NCBI RefSeq assembly: GCF_040958095.1
Contig: NC_091219.1
Coordinates: 27,702,910 to 27,766,909 of the forward strand
DNA length: 64,000 nt
Direction: 5' to 3'
Source: Procambarus clarkii
Taxonomy: Eukaryota; Arthropoda; Malacostraca; Decapoda; Cambaridae
Shown: one piece after another, positions 47,465 to 59,580 of the stretch
Layout of the letters: every line of letters begins with the position of its first letter
How positions within the stretch are numbered: position 1 is the stretch's first letter
Made by a program: the position numbers and the translations under genes
The notes under the pieces: generated by a model
What the model was told of the DNA's origin: nothing
What the model saw: only the letters and a program-made list of their open reading frames with translations
Databases searched by the model: none

Positions 47465-48607
47465 AAGTTGTTGTCTTGCCTATCCATCTATATATATATT
47501 TATATATCCGTTCATCAATCCATCTATCCACCTATCCATCGGTCTAGCAATATATATATCCATCCATTTATATATCCATCTTTCTATCTATCCAACTGTC
47601 AATCCATTTATCTACTGTCTCTGTCTGTGTCTTTGTCTCTTTCAATGTCTTTGCCTGTATGTTTGCTTCTGTCATTGACTCTGCATCTCTGCCTTTCTGT
47701 CTCAGTCTTTGTCTGTCTCATATAAAAATAGAGTTGTGTAATATTCGGCTGGCCGGCGGAGATAGGATCTCAAGGGGAGTGTGAAGTACTACAGAAAGGA
47801 ATGGTTACCCCTTTACTCTGAGAACGGGCGTGGCTTGCACACCCTTGTAAGTTGTGAGAGCATCGTCTGCTGTATATGAGTACGTGGAAAATTATGGGCA
47901 TTTCTGGTAATTTTCCTGAGATCAGTAAATAATTGTGTATATTTTTATGAGGGGAAAAATGGTTTCGAAAATTGTTATAGTCATTTGGGTTGAGACGTTC
48001 GGCCCAAGTGTCTGGCCTCCAACCTAGAACAGACAGACAGACAGACAGCAAAACAGACAGTCTTTCTAATGGTGTACTATGGGGTACTCGGCATTGCCAG
48101 CTCTGTCTGTCTGTTTCCCATCCATGTATCTGTCTGTTTATCAATCCATTCATCTATACACTCATCTATTTATTCATCCATGTGTTTCTCCACCTATACT
48201 TCCAACTATCCACCTATCTGAACATTTGTCTGTCGGTATATCTAGCCATCCATCTATGTGTTTAGTCTATCCATCAAAATATCTATCCATCCAACTCTCT
48301 AACCATCTACCTATCTAATCATCTATCCTTTCATCTATTTTCTCATCTATCTAGCTAGCTATGCATATATCTATCGACCTCTCCATTTATCTATCTACCC
48401 ATCCATCTATCTACCCATCCATCTATCTACTTTGCCTTGCCTCATCTTCTTTGTCTCTGCCTGTCTCTGTATCTGCATCTCACTGTCAATGTCCCTCTCT
48501 GTATATTTCTGTCCGGGTCTCTTTTATGTCTGTCTATAAGTCTCGCTGTCTCTGTCTCGGTGTGTCTCTCTGTTTCTGTCTCTGCTTGCCTCTGTTTCTC
48601 TTTATCT
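47465..48607. repeat. Degenerate TATC/TCTG simple repeats
   Basis: 47465-47720 and 48100-48605 are atccatctatc and tctgtctctg tracts. 48028-48060 is gacagaca. 47740-48027 is unassigned. Long frames rich in S, L, I, Y are low-complexity artefacts. Confidence 0.85.
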
Positions 48608-48930
48608 CTGTTTTGGTGGTGAAGGGTAGGGAAGGTGGTGAAGGGTAGGGAAGGTGGTGAAGGGTAGGGAAGGTGGTGAAGGGTAGGGAAGGTGGTGAAG
48701 GATAGGGAAGGTGGTGAAGGATAGGGAAGGTGGTGAAGGGTAGGGAAGGTGGTGAAGGGTAGGGAAGGTGGTGAAGGGTAGGGAAGGTGGTGAAGGGTAG
48801 GGAAGGTGGTGAAGGGTAGGGAAGGTGGTGAAGGGTAGGGAAGGTGGTGAAGGGTAGGGAAGGTGGTGAAGGATGGGGAAGGTGGTGAAGGGTATGGAAG
48901 GTGGTGAAGGGTATGGAAGGTGGTGAAGGA
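48608..48930. repeat. 19-bp purine minisatellite
   Basis: Unit ggtggtgaagggtagggaa, about 17 units: the reverse complement of the 42000-42460 array. Confidence 0.93.
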
Positions 48931-49035
48931 CTGGGATGGGGGTGAGGGACTGGGATGGGGGTGAGGGACTGGGATGGGGGTGAGGGACAGGGATGGGGGT
49001 GAGGGACAGGGATGGGGGTGAAGGTCTGGGATGGG
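48931..49035. repeat. ~19-bp G-rich tandem
   Basis: Unit gactgggatgggggtgagg, 5-6 units. Purine-rich with runs of five G. Confidence 0.88.
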
Positions 49036-49336
49036 GGTGATTGGTCCACAGACATTGCTGCTGGTCGCCATTGGTCCACAGACATTGCTGCTGGCCGCCA
49101 TTGGTCCACGGACATTGCTGCTGGCCGCCATTGGTCCACAGACATTGCTGCTGGCCGCCATTGGTCCACAGACATTGCTGCTGGCCGCCATTGGTCCACG
49201 GACATTGCTGCTGGCCGCCATTGGTCCACGGACATTGCTGCTGGCCGCCATTGGTCCACAGACATTGCTGCTGGCCGCCATTGGTCCACAGACATTGCTG
49301 CTGGCCGCCATTGGTCCACAGACATTGCTGCTGGCC
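49036..49336. repeat. 30-bp minisatellite, ten units
   Basis: Unit ggtccacagacattgctgct + ggccgccatt; nearly identical units with one a/g site. Open in several frames because the unit is 10 codons. Confidence 0.95.
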
Positions 49337-49344
49337 CGTTATTT

Positions 49345-49565
49345 TATATCGCTAGGTAAGATAATTATCACGAGAAAGCGCCAAGCCACACCGTCTATAT
49401 AGCACTTGGATGGGGTCAGGATATGTATTTGGGTTGGGACGGTGGGAAGGAATGGTGCCCAACCAGTTGGACGGTCGGGGATTGAACGCCGACCTGCATG
49501 AAGCTTGGCCCTCGCTCTGCCGTCCAGCCCGAGTGGTTCACAAAGTGGCCCGCGACAGTCTCTAT
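49345..49565 (-). mobile_element. Third SINE family
   Basis: Minus-strand B-box-like ggcgttcaatccccgacc, then a body ending with agtgctatata-type sequence. An inverted copy is at 60240-60395. Confidence 0.55.
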
Positions 49566-49646
49566 ACATGGCACTTTACACCTGCGGCGAGTCAGTTACA
49601 CAGTTGCTAATCCTCCTCCTCCACACCCAGCTGGGCGGCAGCTTAA

Positions 49647-49830
49647 CAGTCATGTGCGTGTATTACCTACAGTCATGTGCGTGTATTACCTACAGTCATG
49701 TGCGTGTATTACCTACAGTCATGTGCGTGTATTACCTACAGTCATGTGCGTGTATTACCTACAGTCATGTGCGTGTATTACCTACAGTCATGTGCGTGTA
49801 TTACCTACAGTCATGTGCGTGTATTAGTAA
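49647..49830. repeat. 23-bp tandem repeat, eight units
   Basis: Unit gtcatgtgcgtgtattaccta + ca, practically uniform. Confidence 0.95.
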
Positions 49831-50004
49831 GAAAACTTGGGATACTTGGCTAAGATTTCTGGAAGTATATCATTTTAAATAAAGTATTTATGTACACATT
49901 TATTGAAGAAGATGAAGAGGGACAACGTGATCTGTCGAAAGTGGTGATGGGACACAACCAGCGTTCTCGCCACCGTTCCCAACGTCAAGAAACTGTCGTA
50001 CTAA
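49831..50004 (+). pseudogene. Orphan duplicate of astacin 5' leader
   Basis: Nearly identical to 45216-45390, the region upstream of the + strand astacin, ending at aaactgtcgtactaa. No astacin follows on this strand. It is a partial duplication that took the array and leader only. Confidence 0.75.
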
Positions 50005-50269
50005 CACCTGTGATACACACTCGTGATGGTTTGCCGCTTTCTCCTGACAGTTCACTACGATCCCAATCCGTCTTCGTTCCCCCAACCTTACCAAAACCTT
50101 TTGTCATTGAACTTTGAACTAGTGTTGATCATGTCTACTTCAGAATCGATCTCCACTTATGGTCATCCACCAACAACCACTAGCCACCCTGGAAAGTTTT
50201 GGTGAGACTAGACCTAACGTCTGGCCTACAACCTTAGACAAACACTACATTTTATACATACGGAAATAG
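50005..50269. other. Duplicated flank
   Basis: 50086-50155 (accttaccaaaaccttttgt, gtgttgatcatgtctacttc) is repeated at 57290-57350, tying the two neighbourhoods together. No coding signal. Confidence 0.55.
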
Positions 50270-50455
50270 AAGGCATCCATCAGTCTCAGGAGACTATGGA
50301 GTTGCACTCTGGTGTCGGCCTGGTCTGGAGTGGCCTTACTAGGGCGCAAAGCCAGGGTAGGTTGATTCGGGGGAGAAGCTGTTACCCAGGCAGCAGGTCC
50401 CCCCCTCTCCACGGCGCTGAAAGTCTCCTATGGAAAGGCATACGCCTTTACTCAA
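50270..50455 (+). repeat. Dispersed repeat, single arm
   Basis: Same family as the inverted repeat at 37345 (atcagtctcaggagactatg, ggggagaagctgttaccc). Confidence 0.85.
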
Positions 50456-50546
50456 TCGCCAAGATAATATATATGTCTGCCAGTGACGGCAACAAACAAA
50501 TAATATAAGAAAGAAAAAATACAAGACAGCAAAATCCCACACACGA

Positions 50547-51506
50547 TCACTGAGGATTTAATGACTTCCTGAATCTAAGCCATTTTGTAAGTGCTTCTGA
50601 GGCGGGCTTCACTGGGTGAGTGATTACTTCTCCAGTCTTATGCGGTTTCTTCTTGATGTACCTGGAGTGGAATTCTTCGTACGGGACGGCGTCTGGGATG
50701 TCGTCTCCCAGGTAGTGATCCCAGCACTCGTAGTAACGGTTTATCATCGCTATGTCTGTGCGGGAAGGACATTCCCTATTTCCTAAAAACCCAGAGAAGG
50801 GCTTCTTGAGCTTCATGGTGGGCGTATGTTTCTCATCTAAGTTGAAGGCGTGCAGCGGATAGTGCATGATACTGTTGTAGTCGTAAGGGAGACCCATCGT
50901 CCACAAGTAAGCTCCCTCTTCAGTTTTGGGCAGGAAGTTGGACAACATACCCACAATTATGTTGTCCTTCAAAATAGTGACGTAATAGTCGCGGTCTGGT
51001 CTCTGATGGTGGTGGCTGATGCCCAGCGCGTGGAACATCTCGTGAAGGGCGATGCCTACAGAGTGGCAGCCGTAGTCCAGGTTCATTTTGTTGAACGCGC
51101 CTAGGCCCTGGGTGTAGCCCAGTTGGGCGAAGCATCCATCCTCCCTGGCGCTAACACGAAGGTGGTACTCCTTCGTCCTGGAGACATTGCGGAAGCGGAC
51201 ACAGGTGAGGTCGTTGAGCGCGTCCATCGCCTGGTACACCAACGGGCGGAACTCACTAGAAAATGAGTTGTCAAAGTCTACTGGCACGATCTTGTCCGGC
51301 CAACGGTAACTTAGGAAGTAAGTCCTTACATACTCGCTTTCTAAATCATCACTTAGCGGAGTTTGGTACTGGGTGTGGTCTTGGAGGTCGTGGTGGCCGT
51401 GGGGAGACACCCGGTCCCTGAAGGAGTAGTCCTTGAAGAAGTGGTCCCCGCGACCCGCTCCCCACAAACACCCCCAAGTCACCAACAACAACTTCCTCAA
51501 CACCAT
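50547..51506 (-). CDS. Astacin-family zinc metalloprotease (copy C1)
   Basis: Single exon, 319 aa, secreted. Signal peptide about 1-20, pro-region with PLSDD, domain start YRWPDKIVPV at 67. Zinc site HEMFHALGISHHHQRPDR (His 155, 159, 165; Glu 156). Met-turn SIMHY (212-216). Core cysteines 102, 125, 147 and 261 plus Cys 246. The position after the third His, normally Glu, is His. Tail WDHYLGDDIPDAVPYEEF then a Lys-rich stretch, ending WLRFRKSLNPQ. It is 82% identical by hand count to copy C2 at 57609; residues 1-58 are identical and 248-309 almost so. Nearly all differences fall in the catalytic domain. The ATG follows the conserved leader and precedes a hydrophobic signal. Confidence 0.94.
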   Translation of the reverse strand: MVLRKLLLVTWGCLWGAGRGDHFFKDYSFRDRVSPHGHHDLQDHTQYQTPLSDDLESEYVRTYFLSYRWPDKIVPVDFDNSFSSEFRPLVYQAMDALNDLTCVRFRNVSRTKEYHLRVSAREDGCFAQLGYTQGLGAFNKMNLDYGCHSVGIALHEMFHALGISHHHQRPDRDYYVTILKDNIIVGMLSNFLPKTEEGAYLWTMGLPYDYNSIMHYPLHAFNLDEKHTPTMKLKKPFSGFLGNRECPSRTDIAMINRYYECWDHYLGDDIPDAVPYEEFHSRYIKKKPHKTGEVITHPVKPASEALTKWLRFRKSLNPQ

Positions 51507-51712
51507 CTTAAGCCACTATTTAATAAATATTTGTAAAAATAAATCAATATTTTTACTAAAATTATACTGCAAATAAATAATTATTACTAAAAAATAATAA
51601 AAAACCGAGATGTAAACACGAGAACCCAGCATCAAGACTCGTGATAGATAACTTTGTCCCTCTTCGTCTAAGTTAAGTCATTTACCTTCCCCGTACAGTT
51701 TGTAACGTGTGG
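51507..51712 (-). promoter_or_regulatory. 5' leader of astacin copy C1
   Basis: Almost identical to 58569-58772. Shares the gaagagggacaaagttatct and gtgtttacatctcggtt blocks with copy A. AT-rich before the ATG. Confidence 0.6.
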
Positions 51713-52608
51713 TCGCTGACTGGAGGCACCAACACTTGTGTGGGCGCTGACTGGAGGCTCCAACACTTGTGTGGGCGCTGACTGGAGGCTCCAACACTTG
51801 TGTGGGCGCTGACTGGAGGCACCAACACTTGTGTGGCCGCTGACTGGAGGCTCCAACACTTGTGTGGTCGCTGACTGGAGGCACCAACACTTGTGTGGGC
51901 GCTGACTGGAGGCTCCAACACTTGTGTGGGCGCTGACTGGAGGCTCCAACACTTGTGTGGGCGCTGACTGGAGGCTCCAACACTTGTGTGGGCGCTGACT
52001 GGAGGCTCCAACACTTGTGTGGTCGCTGACTGGAGGCACCAGCACTTGTGTGGCCGCTGACTGGAGGCACCAACACTTGTGTGGGCGCTGACTGGAGGCT
52101 CCAACACTTGTGTGGGCGCTGACTGGAGGCTCCAACACTTGTGTGGGCGCTGACTGGAGGCACCAACACTTGTGTGGGCCCTGACTGGAGGCACCAACAC
52201 TTGTGTGGGCGCTGACTGGAGGCACCAACATTTGTGTGGACGCTGACTGGAGGCTCCAGCACTTGTATGGGCCCTGACTGGAGGCTCCAACACTTGTGTG
52301 GACGCTGACTGGAGGCACCAACACTTGTGTGGGCGCTGACTGGAGGCACCAACACTTGTGTGGGCGCTGAGTGGAGGCTCCAACACTTGTGTGGGCGCTG
52401 ACTAGAGGCACCAACACTTGTGTGGCCGCTGACTGGAGGCTCCAACACTTGTGTGGGCGCTGACTGGAGGCACCAACACTTGTGTGGACGCTGACTGGAG
52501 GCTCCAACACTTGTGTGGGCGCTAACTGGAGGCTCCAACACTTGTGTGGACGCTAACTGGAGGCTCCAACACTTGTGTGGACACTAACTGGAGGCTCCAA
52601 CACGTGTC
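51713..52608. repeat. ~30-bp minisatellite with E-box in each unit (array C1)
   Basis: About 30 units of gctgactggaggctccaaca + cttgtgtggg. Units carry CACTTG, also a CANNTG E-box. A c/t site (gctcc/gcacc) and the base before cgctga vary. Confidence 0.94.
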
Positions 52609-52655
52609 CAACAACCATGTCAACTAAAACCAACTAAAGAGGGTTTTAGTTGACA
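52609..52655. repeat. Short inverted repeat at minisatellite/PLE junction
   Basis: catgtcaactaaaacc and ggttttagttgacatg face each other across about 13 bp at the PLE 5' edge. Confidence 0.8.
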
Positions 52656-53940
52656 TGGGCTTGAAACCCGCCATATACTGCAGGTATGTTGACGACATTT
52701 TTACACAGGTACCTGATGCCAGATGTCTGCAGCAGCTGAAGGAGGCATTTGAGCAGAATTCTGTGTTGAGTTTCACGTACGAGATGGAGAACAATAGGAA
52801 GCTGCCCTTTCTGGATGTAACAGTCACGGAAAGGAGCGGAGGCTTCCACACTGCAGTCTACACCAAAGAAACAAATATAGGAATGTGCCTCAATGCCAAT
52901 AGTGACTGCCCAGACAGGTACAAGAGGAGTGTTGTCAATGCTTACGTCGAGCGTGCTCTAAGCCACAGCTCAGGATGGAAAGAAGTCGATGAAGAACTCT
53001 GTAGATTAAGGCAGGTCCTAGTCAACAACGGCTTCTCTAACGGTTTCGTTGAAGACATCATAAAAAGAAAGGTAAAACGCCATGCAACTTCTGAAGAGTC
53101 AACCAACACAACACTTGTAACCCCTATTAGACTATTTTACAGGAACTTCTTTTCGACGGCTCATAAAACGTAGGAAAGGGTCCTGAAAGATATTGTTGAT
53201 AGGAACGTCATCCCTATAGACAAAAATCAGAAAATATAATTGATAATTTATTATAAAAAAAAAAAAACGGCCAATCTACTTATGAAAAACTCGCCAGACA
53301 CCAAGCAGAACGCTTTGAAGGAGACCAACGTCGTCTATGCCTTTAAATGCCCACTTGGGGACTGTAAGCCCCAAAGAACTCAGTATATAGGCAAGACAAC
53401 AACGTCTCTTTCTAGGTGACTAACAATGCATAAGCAACAGGGAGCCATCAAGGAACACATAATCTCTTCTCACAACCAGACCATCACCAGAGAAATCTTA
53501 ACAAACAACACAGAAATCATCGATAGGTACGGTGATAGCAGGCCTGCTAGACATCAGCGAGGCACTACACATCAAAAAGTCAACACCAGCAATCAACAGC
53601 CAATTAATGCACAACTATATTCTACCTACTTCAAGACCCCGAACCAATATGGAAGCAGCAAGAGGAAGTATGGAGACCCTCTGCAGTTACTTCCATTCAT
53701 ATGTTCACTTATCCAATTTTACCCATTGTTTCGTGTTCTGTCTTGTGTTTGTCACCTCACCCAAAACTTTTGTACCATATCACCTCATCCAATAGAGTAT
53801 AAGTACGAAGAATTTGAGTATAAATTAAGTCTCTGAAAATGTTATACGAATTACGAAACGCGTTCAGGCGTCAGACAATTAAAAAATTAATTTCGGAGAA
53901 TTGTTATTTTTATTACCACCGACAGTGAAGAAAAACATAT
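52640..53940 (+). mobile_element. Penelope-like element, RT C-terminus and GIY-YIG nuclease
   Basis: 5' truncated inside the reverse transcriptase: IYCRYVDDIFTQV (catalytic YVDD), then NNRKLPFLDVTV, TNIGMCLNANSDCPDRYKRS and FSNGFVEDIIKRK. The linked GIY-YIG nuclease follows (VVYAFKCPLGDCKPQ, TQYIGKTTTSLS, then SHNQTITREIL). The 3' noncoding end carries a hammerhead-like fold. The element continues at 55420-55515 after a LINE insertion. Combined RT plus GIY-YIG defines PLEs. It is not intact. Confidence 0.9.
53828..53876 (+). ncRNA. Hammerhead-like fold
   Basis: agtct, ctgaaaa, weakened stem II, gaaa, stem III cgc/gcg, tc, agac. The core starts CTGA here, closer to the canonical CUGAUGA than the other copies. 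Confidence 0.45.
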
Positions 53941-55418
53941 AACTGGGATCTATCAGTTGATTTTGTAAATGCGCCCAAGAAAGATAGTGTTCACACTACA
54001 TTATTAAAACAGTTAACACTGAAAAGCATCAATGAAAGTACTCAGAGTATGGGTAACGATGTGTATCAGTGCTATACCGACGGTTCTGTAGAAGAAGGTG
54101 GACGATGTACCGGATGTGCATGTAACATATTTGAACAATCTTCTCTCGTACATACAGCATTGAAGCGCGTCAATGACTGGGCAAGTACAACTCAAACCGA
54201 ACTTGCAGGCATATACCTTGCCACTGAATTTTTAAAAGACAAAGGCAGTGGACTTATATACTGTGACTCGCAGAGTGCACTCCTGGCATTGAACGCACAT
54301 AGTAGTGACACCCAGAAAATAGTCAGTGATATTCGAATGAATGTTTTAGCTGCTAAGGAAAACAGATTTGAATTTAAATTCATTTGGATACCATCACATG
54401 TTGGCATCTCAAGGCATGACACTGTTGATATGCTTGCTAAGTCAGCCTGCAGAAAACCAGTGGTAGAAATTGATATGGGTGTTTCATTAGCAGTGACAAA
54501 GAGAATACTTAAACAAATATCTAATGAAAATCTCACCGACCTAACAAATTCACAATGACCTGAAAGTTGTAGCATTAAATATTATGATAGATATCGTGAG
54601 GAGACATTCACATATGGGACTAATAGAACAAGAACCCGGCAATGTGATGTTATAGTGGCCAGAATACGCCTGGGATATAGACGTATCTGGCAGCTTTCTC
54701 AAAACCCAAATGTCGAGTACACAATGTGTCAACTTTGTGAAAGAGAAAACATGCACTCTCTTGAACATTATATTGTAGAATGTCCCATACTGACTGACTT
54801 TCGCCCTCCTGGGCTAAGGTATGCTGAACTCTGTAATTACTATATGAGTACTGGAACACTTGATGATATATTGGACTTGTATCCAAGATTTACCATGTAA
54901 TATATCAATCATACAATGTATATATATGATGTAACTATATAACCTGAGCTTGTAAAAGCACCTTCATCACCTTCAGTGATTAAGTGCTTAATTGCACACT
55001 AGTTTCTTTATCAGCTATCTCACCCTGTCAGAGTAAATGAGACAAATGTATGTGAATGCATGTGTGTGTGTGTATATATGTATGTATATGTGTGTGTGTA
55101 TGTATATGTATGGCTATAAAGTATATATGGAAGCTGATCAGAATTACATTTCACCTTTGTGAATGTACATTAATGACGCTATGTAAAAGACACATCTAAC
55201 ACTTTATGTAGGGCATACTACGTAAATCTGTGTATCTATGTATTTACGTATGTAGGTTAGTTTAGCATTTTAAAAGCACCGAATCACCTTCTGTGGTTGA
55301 GTGTTCAATAAACCCTTGAACTATATGTTTAACACTTCTCTAACCCTGTCCATGGAGGACAGAAGAAAATGTATGTATGCTGGTTAGCATTGTAAATGTG
55401 TGGCCACGTCTGTGGTAG
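53941..55418 (+). mobile_element. LINE fragment with RNase H domain, inserted in the PLE
   Basis: The RNase H domain is readable: CYTDGSVEEGG, TELAGIYLA, IYCDSQSALLAL, IWIPSHVGISRHDTVDMLAK, with the catalytic Asp, Glu, Asp, Asp positions. Then a C-terminal zinc-knuckle-like CQLCERENMHSLEHYIVECP (54730-54790). An RNase H after the RT is typical of I/R1-type LINEs. 5' truncated; 3' UTR contains two diverged copies of an aaaagcacc-tcaccttc block (54950, 55272). It is flanked by similar aaaaacata sequences, a likely target-site duplication. Confidence 0.82.
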
Positions 55419-55419
55419 A

Positions 55420-55515
55420 AAAAAAACATAAGAAATATTGAGAAGATTCGTGTTAGAATTATTAATCTTACCTTTTCGGTCATATTCAACAACATATGTT
55501 TACAAGAAAGACTGC
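55420..55515 (+). mobile_element. PLE 3' end, continuation
   Basis: cataagaaatattgaga ... cgtgttagaattattaatct ... gaaagactgctaca, the terminal part of the PLE interrupted at 53940. Confidence 0.85.
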
Positions 55516-57290
<1,775 letters not shown>

Positions 57291-57540
57291 TACCAAAACC
57301 TTTTGTCATTAAACTAGTGTTGATCATGTCTACTTCAGAATCGATCTCCACCTCCACTCCACCTTTGTAAGTGAAGCAGCTGCGTGCGTGGCGGGAACAG
57401 GAACCCACCAGACCGCGGGCAAAGCTTATATAAACACTGGCTGTTGCGCGCGCAGGTTGGGCGGTTAGACGCATCTCCACAGACCTACGTTTTCTTCCAT
57501 CAGAAAACCAACTGCTTTGGAAAGCAGTGTTCTTATGTCT
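57291..57540. other. Duplicated flank and spacer
   Basis: 57290-57350 repeats 50086-50155; 57351-57536 unassigned. From 57537 the astacin segmental duplication begins. Confidence 0.6.
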
Positions 57541-57608
57541 GCCAGTGACGGCAACAAACAAATAATATTAGAAAGAAAAAATACAAGACAGCAAAATCCC
57601 ACACACGA

Positions 57609-58568
57609 TCACTGAGGCTTTAATGACTTCATGTAGCTAAGCCATTTTGTAAGTGCTTCTGAGGCGGGCTTCACTGGGTGAGTGATTACTTCTTCGGTCT
57701 TATGCGGTTTCTTCTTGATGTACCTGGAGTGGAATTCTTCGTACGGGACGGCGTCTGGGATGTCGTCTCCCAGGTAGTGATCCCAGCACTCGTAGTAACG
57801 GTTTATCATCGCTATGTCTGTGCGGGAAGGACAGGCCTGATGTCCTACAATCCCAGAGAAGGGCTTTTTGAGCTGTATGGTGGGCGTATGTTTCTCATCT
57901 AAGTTGAAGGCGTTCAGCTGGTAGTGCATGAGACTGTTGTAGTCGTAAGGGAGACCCATCGTCCACAAATAAGCTCCCATTCCGGTTTTGGTCTGGAACT
58001 GTGAGAAATCCGTCTCAATTATGTTGTCCTTCAAAATAGTGACGTAATAGTCGCGGTCTGGTCTCTTCTGCTGGTGGTCGATGCCCAGCGCGTGGATGAT
58101 CTCGTGAAGGGTGATGCCTATAGAGTCGCAGCCTTTGTCCAGGTTCAGTAAGTTGGACCCGCTTTCGTGGTCGATGTAGCCCAGTTGGGCGAAGCATCCA
58201 TACTCCTTGCCGCTAACACGAAGGTGGTACTCCTTCGTCCTGGAGACATTGCGGAAGCGGACACAGGTGAGTTTGTTGAACACGTCCATCGCCTGGTACA
58301 CCACCGGGCGGTACTCACTAGTAAACATGTCGTCAAATTCTACTGGCACGATCTTGTCCGGCCAACGGTATCTTAGGAAGAAAGTCCTTACATCCTCGCT
58401 TTCTAAATCATCACTTAGCGGAGTTTGGTACTGGGTGTGGTCTTGGAGGTCGTGGTGGCCGTGGGGAGACACCCGGTCCCTGAAGGAGTAGTCCTTGAAG
58501 AAGTGGTCCCCGCGACCCGCTCCCCACAAACACCCCCAAGTCACCAACAACAACTTCCTCAACACCAT
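57609..58568 (-). CDS. Astacin-family zinc metalloprotease (copy C2)
   Basis: Single exon, 319 aa, paralogue of the gene at 50547. Same signal and pro-region. Zinc site HEIIHALGIDHQQKRPDR (His 155, 159, 165; Glu 156). Met-turn SLMHY (212-216). Cysteines 102, 125, 147, 246 and 261. The residue after the third His is Gln rather than Glu. The block between Cys 125 and Cys 147 (QLGYIDHESGSNLLNLDK) is almost wholly different from C1 (QLGYTQGLGAFNKMNLDY). This region in astacins borders the active-site cleft. Tail identical to C1 apart from one residue at 292 and four near the end (WLSYMKSLKPQ). Likely a secreted endopeptidase with a shifted specificity. Confidence 0.94.
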   Translation of the reverse strand: MVLRKLLLVTWGCLWGAGRGDHFFKDYSFRDRVSPHGHHDLQDHTQYQTPLSDDLESEDVRTFFLRYRWPDKIVPVEFDDMFTSEYRPVVYQAMDVFNKLTCVRFRNVSRTKEYHLRVSGKEYGCFAQLGYIDHESGSNLLNLDKGCDSIGITLHEIIHALGIDHQQKRPDRDYYVTILKDNIIETDFSQFQTKTGMGAYLWTMGLPYDYNSLMHYQLNAFNLDEKHTPTIQLKKPFSGIVGHQACPSRTDIAMINRYYECWDHYLGDDIPDAVPYEEFHSRYIKKKPHKTEEVITHPVKPASEALTKWLSYMKSLKPQ

Positions 58569-58772
58569 CTTAAGCCACTATTTAATATATATTTGTAAAA
58601 ATAAATTAATATTTTTACTAAAATTATACTGCAAATAAATAATTATTACTAAAAAATAATAAAAAACCGAGATGTAAACACGAGAACCCAGCATCAAGAC
58701 TCGTGATAGATAACTTTGTCCCTCTTCGTCTAAGTTAAGTCATTTACCTTCCCCGTACAGTTTGTAACGTGT
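58569..58772 (-). promoter_or_regulatory. 5' leader of astacin copy C2
   Basis: Differs from 51507-51712 at about two bases. Carries the same conserved blocks. Confidence 0.6.
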
Positions 58773-59580
58773 GGTCGCTGACTGGAGGCACCAACACTTG
58801 TGTGGGCGCTGACTGGAGGCACCAGCACTTGTGTGGGCGCTGACTGGAGGCTCCAACACTTGTGTGGGCGCTGACTGGAGGCTCCAACACTTGTGTGGGC
58901 GCTGACTGGAGGCTCCAACACTTGTGTGGGCGCTGACTGGAGGCACCAACACTTGTGTGGGCGCTGACTGGAGGCTCCAAGACTTGTGTGGTCGCTGACT
59001 GGAGGCACCAGCACTTGTGTGGCCGCTGACTGGAGGCACCAACACTTGTGTGGACGCTGACTGGAGGCACCAACACTTGTGTGGGCGCTGACTGGAGGCT
59101 CCAACACTTGTGTGGCCGCTGACTGGAGGCTCCAGCACTTGTGTGGCCGCTGACTGGAGGCACCAACACTTGTGTGGGCGCTGACTGGAGGCACCAACAC
59201 TTGTGTGGACGCTGACTGGAGGCACCAACACTTGTGTGGCCGCTGACTGGAGGCTCCAGCACTTGTGTGGACGCTGACTGGAGGCACCAACACTTGTGTG
59301 GGCGCTGACTGGAGGCTCCAACACTTGTGTGGCCGCTGACTGGAGGCTCCAGCACTTGTGTGGCCGCTGACTGGAGGCACCAACACTTGTGTGGGCGCTG
59401 ACTGGAGGCACCAACACTTGTGTGGACGCTGACTGGAGGAACCAACACTTGTGTGGGCCCTGACTGGAGGCACCAACACTTGTGTGGGCGCTGACTGGAG
59501 GCACCAACACTTGTGTGGACACTGACTGGAGGCACCAGCACTTGTGTGGGCCCTGACTGGAGGCACCAGCACTTGTGTGG
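58773..59580. repeat. ~30-bp minisatellite with E-box in each unit (array C2)
   Basis: About 27 units, same unit as array C1 (CACTTG), with a different order of unit variants. The left end (nearest the gene) matches C1 best. Confidence 0.94.

Larger units (their letters stand above)
57537..59580 (-). repeat. Segmental duplication of 50472-52608
   Basis: From tgtctgccagtgacggcaac through the astacin gene, leader and minisatellite, the two segments align without indel over the gene (offset about 7062) and are almost identical outside the catalytic-domain codons. Confidence 0.9.

Noticed and set aside
48442-49402. Frames over the 48.6-49.4 kb tandem arrays
   Set aside because: Open only because units of 19 and 30 bp lack stops; open on both strands.
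51668-52541. Frames of 234-287 codons in array C1 (and the same at 58730-59603)
   Set aside because: Same repeat artefact, with three overlapping frames open at once.
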